Below are positions 48,344-57,220 of a stretch of 64,000 bases of DNA, piece after piece. Numbering within the stretch: the stretch's first letter is position 1; each line of letters starts with the position of its first letter. Below the pieces are notes generated by a model. That model ran no database searches and had not been told where the DNA came from. It saw nothing but the letters and a program-made list of their open reading frames with translations. Position numbers and translations under genes: made by a program. Origin of the DNA: Sipunculus nudus (Eukaryota > Annelida > Sipuncula > Golfingiida > Sipunculidae); contig JAPPUL010000081.1 in NCBI GenBank assembly GCA_026874595.1, positions 188,001-252,000 of the forward strand. The letters are read 5' to 3'.

Positions 48344-48970
48344 ATGGTTAATAAAATATTTGGAGGAAGAGCTATTGAGTTAAAAAGTATTCTATTGGTG
48401 TTAGTATTTCTAATCGTACTTTTTATAAGTGTAGAACAATCAAAAGCAGATTCTAAGCAGATAGATGTAAAGAAGGTGTTTTATGAGCTTGGATTTAGCA
48501 AGCCAACGAAAGGAACAAATATAAAGTATATACCAAAATTCTCGTTAATGGATATAGATGATGAGAAAGTAAGTAGTGGAAAATATAATGGTAAGATAGT
48601 GCTTTTGATATTTTGGGCAACATGGTGTCCCTATTGTACAAAAGAGCTACCGACATTAGAAAGCTTGTATAATGCAAATAAAGATAATGACAAACTTAAA
48701 ATAGTAACAGTATCAATAAATCAAGATTCTTTTAGTATTCCTTTGCATGTAGAAGCTAATGAATTTACATTTCAAGTATTGCTAGACCCTACTATGAAGG
48801 TATATAGAATGTTTAGACCCAAAAAACTTAGAACACCATTAACTTATCTAATTGCTGAAGATGGGAAAATAATAGGTGAGATAGCAGGCGGTGCACATGA
48901 TTGGTCTACTGAAAAATCTTTGTCATTTTTTAGAAAAATAAGTCAAGAAGGAACAGATATTCTAAATTAG
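48344..48970 (+). CDS. TlpA-like membrane thioredoxin (SoxW-like)
   Basis: 208 residues. N-terminal signal or anchor (about 14-32) and a thioredoxin fold facing the periplasm with active site WATWCPYC (91-98). TPLTYLIAEDGKIIGEIAGG contains the cis-proline loop. In sox clusters such thioredoxins (SoxW and relatives) keep the SoxY cysteine reduced or mature the cytochromes. Last of the contiguous sox set by function; 74 bp later comes the HD-GYP gene. Confidence 0.85.
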   Translation: MVNKIFGGRAIELKSILLVLVFLIVLFISVEQSKADSKQIDVKKVFYELGFSKPTKGTNIKYIPKFSLMDIDDEKVSSGKYNGKIVLLIFWATWCPYCTKELPTLESLYNANKDNDKLKIVTVSINQDSFSIPLHVEANEFTFQVLLDPTMKVYRMFRPKKLRTPLTYLIAEDGKIIGEIAGGAHDWSTEKSLSFFRKISQEGTDILN

Positions 48971-49043
48971 ATAAAATTAGATAATAGAAAGTAGCTTATA
49001 AAGTGTTGTAAAGCGTGTTGGTAATAAAAATTAGAGGTTTCTA

Positions 49044-50228
49044 ATGAGTAATAATGTATTTGAGGATCTTGGAGATAGAGTTAAGATAAATGTAAAATAT
49101 CTAAATCCTAATACAATATTAAATTGTCCCACGTTTGACAAGGATGGAAATGAAGTACAGGGTGCTTATAAACCCTTTACTAAAGAATATCTACAAAAGT
49201 TACTATTAGCTAACATAGATACAATATTTTATTCAAAGCATAAAAATACAGATAATGTAATATATCAAAAGAACCTAAAAGATTATCTTAAGCGAAATAT
49301 TTATCAGGGCCCAAGAACACTTAGTGTAGAAACTCAGGAGAAAGCGGTCAATGTTATGGAGGCAATAACAAATCGTCTAAGTAAGAATGAGGTCGTTAGT
49401 TTTACGGATGCAAAAGATTTAATGGATCAAATTGAAACGGATTTGTATAGTAGTAAAACAGAAATAATCAATTTGTTAGATATACAATCCTATGATAGTG
49501 AGACTTATTCACATTCTCTAAATACTGGAGTAGTGGCGATGCTTTTTGCACGTAAATTGGGTTTTCCTCAAGATGTTGTACTTGATATAGGACTTGGCGG
49601 CTTTCTACATGATATAGGAAAGATAAGAATCCCTTACAATATATTACATAAAAAAGATAAGCTGACCCCAAAAGAGTTTAATTTAGTAAAAAATCATGCA
49701 AGATATGGCTATGAGATGCTAAAAGAGAGTAAAGAGATTAGTGATATAGTAAAGCGGATTGTACTTTTACATCATGAGAAATTTGATGGGACAGGATATC
49801 CTTTTGGCTTTAGTGGGAGCAAGATAGAAGATTATGTATATATAGTATCTATAGCAGAGATATATGATGCACTTACAACTAGAACACCCTATAGAGAAGC
49901 AATAAGTCATAACGAAGCAATTAAAACAATACTTAGAGGGTCAAGATATAGTTTTAAACCTGAGATAGCTCATCAGTTTGCACATTCGCTTGGTGGGATG
50001 TTATTCAAAGAAAGCTCTTATTATAAGATAGGACAACTTGTTGTATTAAATACTGGGGAAGTAGCTAGAGTAGTTAATAAAGATAGTGATATTACTTCAA
50101 GGCCTTCTATTGAGATATTAAAAAATTCAGCTGGTAAAGAACTTTCTAAACCAATATTTATCAATTTGAACCTTGATGATACCCGAAATATAGTAAGTAT
50201 AGATGCTACAACAAAAATTCAAGAATAA
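49044..50228 (+). CDS. HD-GYP domain c-di-GMP phosphodiesterase
   Basis: 394 residues, cytoplasmic. The N-terminal 140 residues form a helical region of the type found in DUF3391-HD-GYP proteins. The HD-GYP domain spans about 145-310: HSLNTG (H157), LHDIGKIRIP (H189, D190), HARYGY (H218), LHHEKFDGTGYPFG (H243, H244, GYP 251-253). All metal and signature residues are present, so it should cleave c-di-GMP. A C-terminal domain (about 310-394, GQLVVLNTGEVARVV) resembles the DUF3391-type tail. It links the sox region to c-di-GMP control, with the PilZ protein at 2667 as a potential receptor. Confidence 0.88.
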   Translation: MSNNVFEDLGDRVKINVKYLNPNTILNCPTFDKDGNEVQGAYKPFTKEYLQKLLLANIDTIFYSKHKNTDNVIYQKNLKDYLKRNIYQGPRTLSVETQEKAVNVMEAITNRLSKNEVVSFTDAKDLMDQIETDLYSSKTEIINLLDIQSYDSETYSHSLNTGVVAMLFARKLGFPQDVVLDIGLGGFLHDIGKIRIPYNILHKKDKLTPKEFNLVKNHARYGYEMLKESKEISDIVKRIVLLHHEKFDGTGYPFGFSGSKIEDYVYIVSIAEIYDALTTRTPYREAISHNEAIKTILRGSRYSFKPEIAHQFAHSLGGMLFKESSYYKIGQLVVLNTGEVARVVNKDSDITSRPSIEILKNSAGKELSKPIFINLNLDDTRNIVSIDATTKIQE

Positions 50229-50245
50229 CCATACTCGTAATGAAC

Positions 50246-51226
50246 CTAATTTGTCAAAACTATTTTTGCAGATGATACATTGCCATCTAAAATATCTTCA
50301 AATGCCTTCTGCCCATCTTTTAAATTTCTAATTTCAACCCAGTTTAAATCATTTTCTATCCTTTTAGAGGCTAAAATCTTTGTTGCGTCTATAAAATCTT
50401 TACTTGTATACGCATATGTTCCCACAAAAGTTATTTCTGAGAGTGTTATTTTTCTAAAATCGATTGTTCCCTCGCTATTACCTAAGCCAATATGAATAAT
50501 AACCCCACCTTCTTCAATATGCTTAATTGAGGCAACCCTTGTATGTTCTATACCTACTGCATCAATTATAGTATCAAATTTCTCTTTGCTTGCTAATTCA
50601 TCGGATAAGGCTCTAATGCCATCTATTGCTTCTACATTCTTAAGACGTTTTTCATTTTTCTCAAGTATTGTGATATTGTTACAGCCAAAGTCTTTAAGAA
50701 GTATTCCACAAAGTAGTCCAACAGAACCAGCTCCTATTACAAGTACTCTCATCTTATCTGGCCTTAAAGAACTAACCTTTTCTAGCAATCGTATACTATG
50801 CAACGCAGTTGCAACTGGCTCCGATAAAACACCTGTAGTCCCCAGTAAATTCATAGGAATAACATTCTTCTTATTAATATTAATATATTCAGCAAACCCT
50901 CCAGGTTTGTTCATTCCTAGCATCTTTCTATTTGAACATAAATTATCTTTGCCAAGTAAGCAAAAAGTACATCTACCACAACTAATTATTGGATTTATTG
51001 CTACTTTTAAACCTTTATCAGCTCCTGATAGCACTTCTCCCAGTATCTCATGGCCTAATACAAGTGGTGGCACTCGCCTTGCATCGTGTCCTAAAAAGGC
51101 ATGTAGGTCAGACCCGCATATCCCTGTTGCCAACACTTTTATAGCTACTTCATCTTCTGCTAAACCTGTTTCTTTATATTCTTTATATTCTAGTTTAGAA
51201 GCTCCCATATAGACTAATGCTTTCAT
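50246..51226 (-). CDS. Zinc-dependent medium-chain alcohol dehydrogenase (candidate HpsO/HpsP role)
   Basis: 326 residues. Catalytic zinc ligands C37, H59, E60 (ATGICGSDLH; LGHEILGEV); structural zinc C83, C86, C89, C97. Rossmann motif VIGAGSVGLLCG. Oxidises a secondary alcohol of a polyol or similar compound with NAD(P). It is last in the leftward TRAP operon. In DHPS-degrading clusters two dehydrogenases next to hpsN interconvert DHPS enantiomers; this and the SDR next to it could fill those roles (inference from context). Confidence 0.8.
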   Translation of the reverse strand: MKALVYMGASKLEYKEYKETGLAEDEVAIKVLATGICGSDLHAFLGHDARRVPPLVLGHEILGEVLSGADKGLKVAINPIISCGRCTFCLLGKDNLCSNRKMLGMNKPGGFAEYININKKNVIPMNLLGTTGVLSEPVATALHSIRLLEKVSSLRPDKMRVLVIGAGSVGLLCGILLKDFGCNNITILEKNEKRLKNVEAIDGIRALSDELASKEKFDTIIDAVGIEHTRVASIKHIEEGGVIIHIGLGNSEGTIDFRKITLSEITFVGTYAYTSKDFIDATKILASKRIENDLNWVEIRNLKDGQKAFEDILDGNVSSAKIVLTN

Positions 51227-51263
51227 ATTTTTGTCTCTCCTTTTATATAATAATCATTGCCTT

Positions 51264-52022
51264 CTATTTTGCACTAAATCCACCATCTAAGAAAATAGTT
51301 TGACCTGTCATATAATCAGAGGCCGACGAGGCTAAAAAAATTGCAAGACCTTCAAAATCTGATAACTTGCCATTTCTTCCTATTGCTGTTTGTTTGGCTA
51401 GCTCTTTTTCTTTCTCTTTAAAAACACTCTCGGCAAGCGCTGTCCTGAAAAAACCAGGTGCTATAGCATTAACCGATATCCCATGTCGGGAGTACTCTTC
51501 TGCCATCGCTCTTGTTAATTGTATAATACCACCCTTTGACGCTCCATATGGTATACTATTTGGAAAGGCACGAACCGATTGTAATGATGCTATATGTATT
51601 ACTTTCCCTCTACCTCTTTCTATCATTCCAGGTATGAATTCTCTTGTAAAGAAAAAAGGTGCTTTCAAATTTAAATCAATTGTTTGATTCCAGGTATCAT
51701 ATGTTATATCAGGTTCTTTTTGTCTAAAATTAACACCTGCTGCATTTACAACAATATCAGGAGATCCTATATCTTTTATAATATCTGTTGCGATCTTTTT
51801 CATATTCTCTTCTAAAGCCAAATCTCCAACATAAATTTCAGCATCATATGATCGTCTACGCAACTCCTCCTGAGCCTTTAACAATACCTCTTCTCTCCTA
51901 CTAACTAAAACAACTTTAGCACCAGCCTTAGCTAAGAATTTTGCAATAGAAAAGCCTATCCCACTCCCTCCACCAGTTACAACAGCTAATCTGTTTTCAA
52001 GCGAAAAGATAGATAAATCCAT
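51264..52022 (-). CDS. Short-chain dehydrogenase/reductase (candidate HpsO/HpsP role)
   Basis: 252 residues. NAD(P) motif TGGGSGIG (16-23), NAAG (93-96), catalytic S146, Y159 and K163 (YGASK). It resembles gluconate 5-dehydrogenase and 3-oxoacyl reductase types, MNG-like ends included (FLDGGFSAK). It sits 39 bp after the HisD-like gene; its ribosome-binding site TTTAGGAG derives from the third copy of a 16-bp tandem repeat. Confidence 0.82.
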   Translation of the reverse strand: MDLSIFSLENRLAVVTGGGSGIGFSIAKFLAKAGAKVVLVSRREEVLLKAQEELRRRSYDAEIYVGDLALEENMKKIATDIIKDIGSPDIVVNAAGVNFRQKEPDITYDTWNQTIDLNLKAPFFFTREFIPGMIERGRGKVIHIASLQSVRAFPNSIPYGASKGGIIQLTRAMAEEYSRHGISVNAIAPGFFRTALAESVFKEKEKELAKQTAIGRNGKLSDFEGLAIFLASSASDYMTGQTIFLDGGFSAK

Positions 52023-52033
52023 AAAACTACACT

Positions 52034-52081
52034 CCTAAATCAAATTTATCCTAAATCAAATTTATCCTAAATCAAATTTAT
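52034..52081. repeat. 16-bp tandem repeat spanning the hpsN-like stop codon
   Basis: Three perfect copies of CCTAAATCAAATTTAT. On the minus strand each encodes the last codons and stop of the HisD-like gene (DKFDLG-stop). The two extra copies lie in the gap before the SDR gene, and the last one supplies part of its ribosome-binding site. Confidence 0.93.
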
Positions 52082-53357
52082 CCTTAGGAAAATACTTACT
52101 TAATCTTACATCTGATGTCTTTGCATGGGCTTCCATTCCTTCCAATCTAGATATCCTTGCCGCTACCGGAGCCAAATATTTATTGGCCTCTTTACTCATC
52201 TTCTGATAAGTAACTGTTTTCAAGAATTTACCCACATAAAGACCACCTGTATATTTAGCAGCACCTTTCGTCGGCAAAATATGATTCGGCCCAGAACATT
52301 TATCACCAAAGGCTACTGTTGTCTCTTCTCCTAAAAATAAAGAACCATAATTCGATAAGTTATCCAAATACCAGTTTAAATTATTAGTATGAACTTCTAG
52401 ATGCTCGCTTGCATACTCATCGCTAATTTTTACAATCTCTTCTTTTGTATCACATAAAATGATTTCTCCATAATCACGCCAAGCAGCACCTGCTGCAGCT
52501 TTTGCAACCTCAGGAAGTTTATCTATCAAATATAAAACTTTATCATTTACGCTATTAGCCAGCTTCTCATCTGTTGTAAACAACCAAGCTGGTGATGTAG
52601 GTCCATGTTCTGCCTGCCCAACTAAATCATAGGCAACAAGATCAATATCTGCACTACTATCAGCAATGACTGCAATTTCCGATGGCCCCGCGAACATGTC
52701 AATCCCAACCTCGCCATATAACATTCTCTTAGCCTCAGCCACAAAAGCATTCCCAGGTCCTACTAAAATATCAGCTTTATGCCCAGTAAACAAACCATAA
52801 GCCATAGCAGCAATAGATTGTGCACCTCCAAGTGCCAAAATGTAATCAGCCCCGCACATATCCATAGCATACAAGACTGAGGCCGGAATACTTTTTCCAT
52901 CTTTTACAGGCGAGCTTGCAACTATATTCTTAACTCCTGCAGCTTTTGCAGTTGTTATACTCATTATAACAGAGGCTATATGCGTATATCTTCCTCCCGG
53001 AATATAACAGCCTGCCGTGTTTACAGGTATTAATTTCTGACCTGCAACCAATCCATTAGATAATTCTGTTTCAAATTCAAGCAAACTATCTCGTTGTGCT
53101 TTGGCAAATTTATGTACATTCTGGTAAGCAAACTTAATATCTGACTTAAGACTCTCAGAAAGGCTATTTCCTGCTTCTTTAATAACAGACTTAGGGATAA
53201 GAATATCACCTTCATATTTGTCAAAATCCTTTGTAAGCTCTAAAACTTCCTTCTCACCATTTAACCTGATCTTTTCTAAAATTCCAGCAACAATATCTTT
53301 TATATTCCCCTCGTCTGTATGTGCAGTCTTAGAAGCTTTTTTAATATACTTAATCAT
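52062..53357 (-). CDS. hpsN: HisD-family dehydrogenase of the sulfopropanediol dehydrogenase (HpsN) type
   Basis: 431 residues. It keeps the zinc ligands of the histidinol dehydrogenase fold (Q248, H251, D352, H411) and the catalytic pair E318-H319. The substrate-proximal loop is [20 protein letters not shown] followed by [15 protein letters not shown]. Biosynthetic HisD normally reads GDYASGTNHVLPT ... followed by a different segment, while HpsN-like relatives, as I remember them, read GDK-SGPNH-LPTKGAA with a VGKFLK follow-on. HpsN oxidises (R)-2,3-dihydroxypropane-1-sulfonate to sulfolactate. The TRAP transporter upstream and two dehydrogenases downstream match that pathway; no other his gene is nearby. 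The exact sulfonate specificity remains unproven. Confidence 0.72.
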   Translation of the reverse strand: MIKYIKKASKTAHTDEGNIKDIVAGILEKIRLNGEKEVLELTKDFDKYEGDILIPKSVIKEAGNSLSESLKSDIKFAYQNVHKFAKAQRDSLLEFETELSNGLVAGQKLIPVNTAGCYIPGGRYTHIASVIMSITTAKAAGVKNIVASSPVKDGKSIPASVLYAMDMCGADYILALGGAQSIAAMAYGLFTGHKADILVGPGNAFVAEAKRMLYGEVGIDMFAGPSEIAVIADSSADIDLVAYDLVGQAEHGPTSPAWLFTTDEKLANSVNDKVLYLIDKLPEVAKAAAGAAWRDYGEIILCDTKEEIVKISDEYASEHLEVHTNNLNWYLDNLSNYGSLFLGEETTVAFGDKCSGPNHILPTKGAAKYTGGLYVGKFLKTVTYQKMSKEANKYLAPVAARISRLEGMEAHAKTSDVRLSKYFPKDKFDLG

Positions 53358-53384
53358 AACTACCTCCTAAGTAGTATAAAGGTT

Positions 53385-54686
53385 TTACATTAACCATAAA
53401 GAAAGCTTTGGTATATAGGCAATTATTAATACCATCGCAAGCATTCCAAGTACAAACGGTATTGCTCTATAGGCTATTTTCAATATTGGTGTATTTGTTA
53501 TACCTGATATAACAAACAGATTCAAGCCCAAAGGTGGAGTTATAAATCCAACCCCAAGGGAAGTTATCATTATTATACAAAAATGTATTTGGTGTAAGCC
53601 TATCTCTTGAGCTAGAGGATATAATATTGGAGAGAGTATAACTATGTTTGGCGTTGTTTCCATAAAAAGACCTGCTATCATGAAAATCATTATCATTAAA
53701 GCAGTTAATAGATAGGGATTATCTGTTAACGAAGTCATTATTTCTACGAACGTTTGAGGTATCTGAAGTATAGCAAAAGACTGCGCTAAGGGCAATGAAA
53801 ATGCAATTATAGGTAATATAATACCCGTTACTTTTGCAGAGCCTATAAATATTTTTGGAATATCTGAAATAGTTATTGTCTTTTGCAAAAAGCCTACTAG
53901 CATTGCAACACCAGCTGCAACCCCACCTGCTTCTGTTGGAGTAAATACTCCACTATAAATACCACCTAGGATAATAAAAGGTATTATAAGTGCATATTTA
54001 GAATCATTTAATACACTCCAGAATCTTTTAAGGGTAAATGGTATACGTCCTGACTCATACTTATTTAGCTTATTCATAATTAAATTAGTAGTTAAGATAG
54101 AACCTAATATTAATATCCCTGGAATAAAAGCTGCCTTAAATAAAGTTGCTGAAGATATTCCTAATATTAACCCTACGATTATATATGCAATTGAAGGCGG
54201 TATTAATATCCCTGTACAAGCTCCTGAGGCAACAAGTGCACAAGCATATGCCTTTGGATAACCTCGTTCGACTAATCTATCTATTGTTATTCTACCAATT
54301 GCAGCAGCACCAGCCGCATCAGAACCTGAAATTGCAGCAAAAAAACCACAGCCTAATACCGTAGTTGTCCCAAAACCACTCCTAATACCGCTTGAAAAAA
54401 CCTCAGCAACATTTAATAGTTTATTAGATAAGCCGGTCCTAACAAGAACATCTCCCGTTAAAATAAATAGAGGGATTGCTATAAGCGCAAAGAAATCAAC
54501 GCCATCAAACAATGCCTCCCCAATCAAAGCGATTGGCAATGAATCAGTCAAAAATAATAATAAAAAACTACTAACTGCTAATGCTACCCATATTCGAACA
54601 GCTAATACTATCAAAAGAAGTGCAAGCACTAAGGGAACTAGTATTTCCCACCCATATTGAATCCCTGAACTTGTTAACTCGTACAT
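53385..54686 (-). CDS. TRAP transporter large membrane subunit (DctM type)
   Basis: 433 residues with about 12 membrane helices. FDGVDFFALIAIPLFILTGD, FGTTTVLGCGFFAAISGSDAAGAA and VGFITPPLGLNLFV carry the DctM signature around the sodium sites (three pieces). Moves substrate handed over by the DctP protein using a sodium gradient. Gap to the DctQ gene is 96 bp and contains the 17-bp repeat. Confidence 0.93.
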   Translation of the reverse strand: MYELTSSGIQYGWEILVPLVLALLLIVLAVRIWVALAVSSFLLLFLTDSLPIALIGEALFDGVDFFALIAIPLFILTGDVLVRTGLSNKLLNVAEVFSSGIRSGFGTTTVLGCGFFAAISGSDAAGAAAIGRITIDRLVERGYPKAYACALVASGACTGILIPPSIAYIIVGLILGISSATLFKAAFIPGILILGSILTTNLIMNKLNKYESGRIPFTLKRFWSVLNDSKYALIIPFIILGGIYSGVFTPTEAGGVAAGVAMLVGFLQKTITISDIPKIFIGSAKVTGIILPIIAFSLPLAQSFAILQIPQTFVEIMTSLTDNPYLLTALMIMIFMIAGLFMETTPNIVILSPILYPLAQEIGLHQIHFCIIMITSLGVGFITPPLGLNLFVISGITNTPILKIAYRAIPFVLGMLAMVLIIAYIPKLSLWLM

Positions 54687-54739
54687 CAGATACTCCTAAA
54701 ACTCTTATTCGTGTAATCTTTCGTGTAAATCTACATAGC

Positions 54740-54786
54740 AAAGACTTCCTAATAGTAAAGACTTCCTAATAGTAAAGACTTCCTAA
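54740..54786. repeat. 17-bp tandem repeat at the dctQ stop codon
   Basis: 2.8 copies of AAAGACTTCCTAATAGT. The DctQ stop codon lies in one end copy and the rest fills the gap toward DctM. Confidence 0.9.
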
Positions 54787-55292
54787 AAAATAGGGTTACC
54801 TTCATAGGGAGGATTATTTAGTCGTATATTCTTTATATCTTTTAACATATTTTGTATTACTCTGAATATCATTATTGAAAGCCCAAAAGGCACTGCAAAT
54901 AGAAATACTGCTTTAACTATCCGAAGACCATCAGTAACTGAATGATACTCAATAGAAAGCAATACTGTCTCAAAAGATAAATAGACGGATAAAGATACAA
55001 CAATTAAGGTTATAATCTCTCCACCAAGATAAAATATTGACTTGCCTCTATCAGATAAGGATGCAAGGATAAAATCTATCTTCAAGTGTATTCTTTCCTT
55101 GACACAAAAAGCTGATGATATCCATATAAGATAAATAAAACAATATCTAGCCATCTCCTCTCCCCAAGCAGTAGAGAAGCTCAAAACAAACCTTTGTATA
55201 ACCTCCATTAAAATTGTAACAAAAATCATCAGATAAAAAACAATCAACATCCATTGTTCTAAATTCTTATCAATTGTTTTTAAAATATTCAT
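54783..55292 (-). CDS. TRAP transporter small membrane subunit (DctQ type)
   Basis: 169 residues with four membrane helices (about 14-33, 49-68, 85-108, 125-147). AWGEEMARYCFIYLIWISSA is the family motif in the second helix, followed by KERIHLKIDF. Pairs with the DctM subunit. Confidence 0.92.
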   Translation of the reverse strand: MNILKTIDKNLEQWMLIVFYLMIFVTILMEVIQRFVLSFSTAWGEEMARYCFIYLIWISSAFCVKERIHLKIDFILASLSDRGKSIFYLGGEIITLIVVSLSVYLSFETVLLSIEYHSVTDGLRIVKAVFLFAVPFGLSIMIFRVIQNMLKDIKNIRLNNPPYEGNPIF

Positions 55293-55428
55293 TACTACCT
55301 TCCTATGAATGTTCTTAATGTAATCTTTTAAGAAGTTTTTATTTTAATCTTTAATCAAAAGTTAACAACTCTACTTTTCTCCAAACCTACAAAAAGACTA
55401 GCCAGAACATTGTTTTATAAATTTTGTC

Positions 55429-56628
55429 TTATATATCGCTTACATTGTATTTGCTCTTTGTATTTGCTGCTTTTAAAAGTTCATCAAATGCTCCAAGTGA
55501 CCCTGCTAATTCTTTTTTCGTATCATTCCAAACAGAAAGTTGATGACCTGCTTTATTTTTCCATTGAGACATTTCTGCACTAGTTGGTCTATAAAATTGC
55601 ACACCATTTTTAGCAAGCTCAGACATTGCATAAGCTCTTGCTGCCGGCACTTTAGCTAGATTTTGAGCAAAAGTAATTTCCCCAGCTTCTAAAATAGCAT
55701 CTTGAATTTTTGATGGCAGTGACTTTAACCATTTAAGATTACAGGAATACACTTGTGAGTCAGGCACTGCTCTATTAAACGTCACATGAGATAATATCTC
55801 TTTAAAGCCAAATACATTTAATGCTTCAACTGATGGATCTAGTGCATCTGCAACACCTTGTTTAATTGCTGATGGAGTTTCACCCCATGCGACCGGAGTT
55901 GGATTTGCACCAAGCAATCTATAAAACTGCTGTAATATCTTTGAACCTGGAACTCTAAACTTTATCCCTTTAAGTTGATCAGGCGTTTTAATAGGGCCAC
56001 TTACACCTTTTCTAAGAGCTACAACTCTTGGATCTATACAAACATAAAAAAGTGGCTTAAAACCCTTTGTTTCTACCTTTGTCTCTACGTGCTTCTTCCA
56101 ACTGTCTGACGTAACAAGATTTACAAACTCTTGATTCGTACCGCACCAATAAGGCACATTGATTAAATCCACTGTCGGTGCAAAAGGAGCGAAGTTAGAT
56201 ATAGAATGTTGTGCAACTTGGATTGTACCTGATTGGACTTTTTGAGCTAATGCCCCGCCTGCACCTAACTGTCCACCTGGAGCCAACTTTACGTACACTT
56301 CGCCATTAGTTAAATTCTGTATGTTTTCTTTTAGGTCTAACTGCATTATTGGATAGCTTCTTGTCGCACCAATAATATATGCAGTAGCTATTGTCATTGT
56401 ATATTTAGCATTTTGTTGCCTCATTTCTTCTTCTTGCGATGCTTTAGCTACCTTTTCTTCTTTTTCTTCCTTTTCTTCCTTTTTAGCTTTGCTTACCGGA
56501 CCCTTACTCTCTGTACATGCTGTGCTGCCCGCAGCTACAAGCAATGCTGTTGTAATACCATATTTTACACTAGTCTTTAGGAAATCTCTTCTCTTAGCTA
56601 GCGTATCTTCTGTATTTAATCTCTCCAT
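55429..56628 (-). CDS. TRAP transporter substrate-binding lipoprotein (DctP type)
   Basis: 399 residues. Tat-like start KRRDFLKTS (12-20) followed by lipobox GSTAC (Cys near 38). A charged linker of Lys-Glu repeats (KKEEKEEKEEK, about 49-59) precedes the binding domain. The domain shows GEVYVKLAPGGQLG, the ligand Arg segment KGIKFRVPGSKILQQFYRLLG, and GVADALDPSVEALNVFGF. DctP proteins bind carboxylates or sulfonates through a conserved arginine. Being a lipoprotein is unusual for Gram-negative DctP proteins but fits the lipoprotein-rich envelope seen across this window. Confidence 0.9.
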   Translation of the reverse strand: MERLNTEDTLAKRRDFLKTSVKYGITTALLVAAGSTACTESKGPVSKAKKEEKEEKEEKVAKASQEEEMRQQNAKYTMTIATAYIIGATRSYPIMQLDLKENIQNLTNGEVYVKLAPGGQLGAGGALAQKVQSGTIQVAQHSISNFAPFAPTVDLINVPYWCGTNQEFVNLVTSDSWKKHVETKVETKGFKPLFYVCIDPRVVALRKGVSGPIKTPDQLKGIKFRVPGSKILQQFYRLLGANPTPVAWGETPSAIKQGVADALDPSVEALNVFGFKEILSHVTFNRAVPDSQVYSCNLKWLKSLPSKIQDAILEAGEITFAQNLAKVPAARAYAMSELAKNGVQFYRPTSAEMSQWKNKAGHQLSVWNDTKKELAGSLGAFDELLKAANTKSKYNVSDI

Positions 56629-56652
56629 TATTTTTTTCTCCTTTTTAATACT

Positions 56653-56868
56653 TTAAAGATTAATTTTTTCGTATTTAAAAATACCTGTTACAAACAATAT
56701 AACAGATATAAATAATATCAAGGCTGCTGTTGAGTCCTCTAAATCTATAGGAATATTGCTCTCTCTAACAACAACTGAGACTTTCCCTACAATAATATTT
56801 AAAACATATATACTAAACAATAAAGCTGATAGGGCGTATATCTTTCTATTTAATAATTTTCTCAACAT
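56653..56868 (-). CDS. Small two-helix membrane protein leading the TRAP operon
   Basis: 71 residues from the ATG at 56868, preceded by AGAAGAGGA; an upstream in-frame start would add 18 basic residues without a site. Two hydrophobic helices (about 10-30 and 47-64) are joined by a loop. It does not resemble DctQ and I do not recognise it. It starts 25 bp ahead of the DctP gene on the same strand. Confidence 0.55.
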   Translation of the reverse strand: MLRKLLNRKIYALSALLFSIYVLNIIVGKVSVVVRESNIPIDLEDSTAALILFISVILFVTGIFKYEKINL

Positions 56869-57220
56869 AATATTATTCCTCTTCTCTTTAATTTTATACT
56901 TGTTAGATAATTTTGTACCCAATTAAGATAATAATATAACCTCCCAAAAGTAATACTTATGTTTATTTAAGTATACTAAATTAGTATAAATATTTTTATA
57001 CTTTTAAAAAAAATAATAAAAATAAATTATAACGATTACTCAAGTTAAACTATTTGACTGTGAAATAGTTTTTATGCAATATCTCATTAAAGTTATATAG
57101 AAAAACTATATACATTACAAACGAATCACAAAGAGCAATATTATACTTAAATCTAACTATAATATTAGTTAATCTATTATATAGAAATAATAAGTTAAAC
57201 TTATATTATTAAAACCTTGT
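56869..57220. other. Intergenic region upstream of the TRAP operon
   Basis: 352 bp without a gene, strongly AT-rich. It holds the inverted repeat and -10-like element listed separately. The right half, downstream of rsmE, shows only weak AT hairpins; no clear terminator. Confidence 0.45.
56972..57031 (-). promoter_or_regulatory. Candidate promoter and operator of the TRAP/hpsN-like operon
   Basis: On the minus strand a TATAAT (57026-57031) is followed downstream by a perfect inverted repeat TATACTA-AAT-TAGTATA (56972-56988). An inverted repeat just past the start point is a usual repressor site. No good -35 is visible, and AT-rich sequence produces such repeats by chance. Confidence 0.3.

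Noticed and set aside
52062-53357. Annotation as biosynthetic histidinol dehydrogenase hisD
   Set aside because: The substrate-loop sequence, TRAP transporter and dehydrogenase neighbours and absence of other his genes favour the HpsN type, although the fold and zinc ligands are shared.
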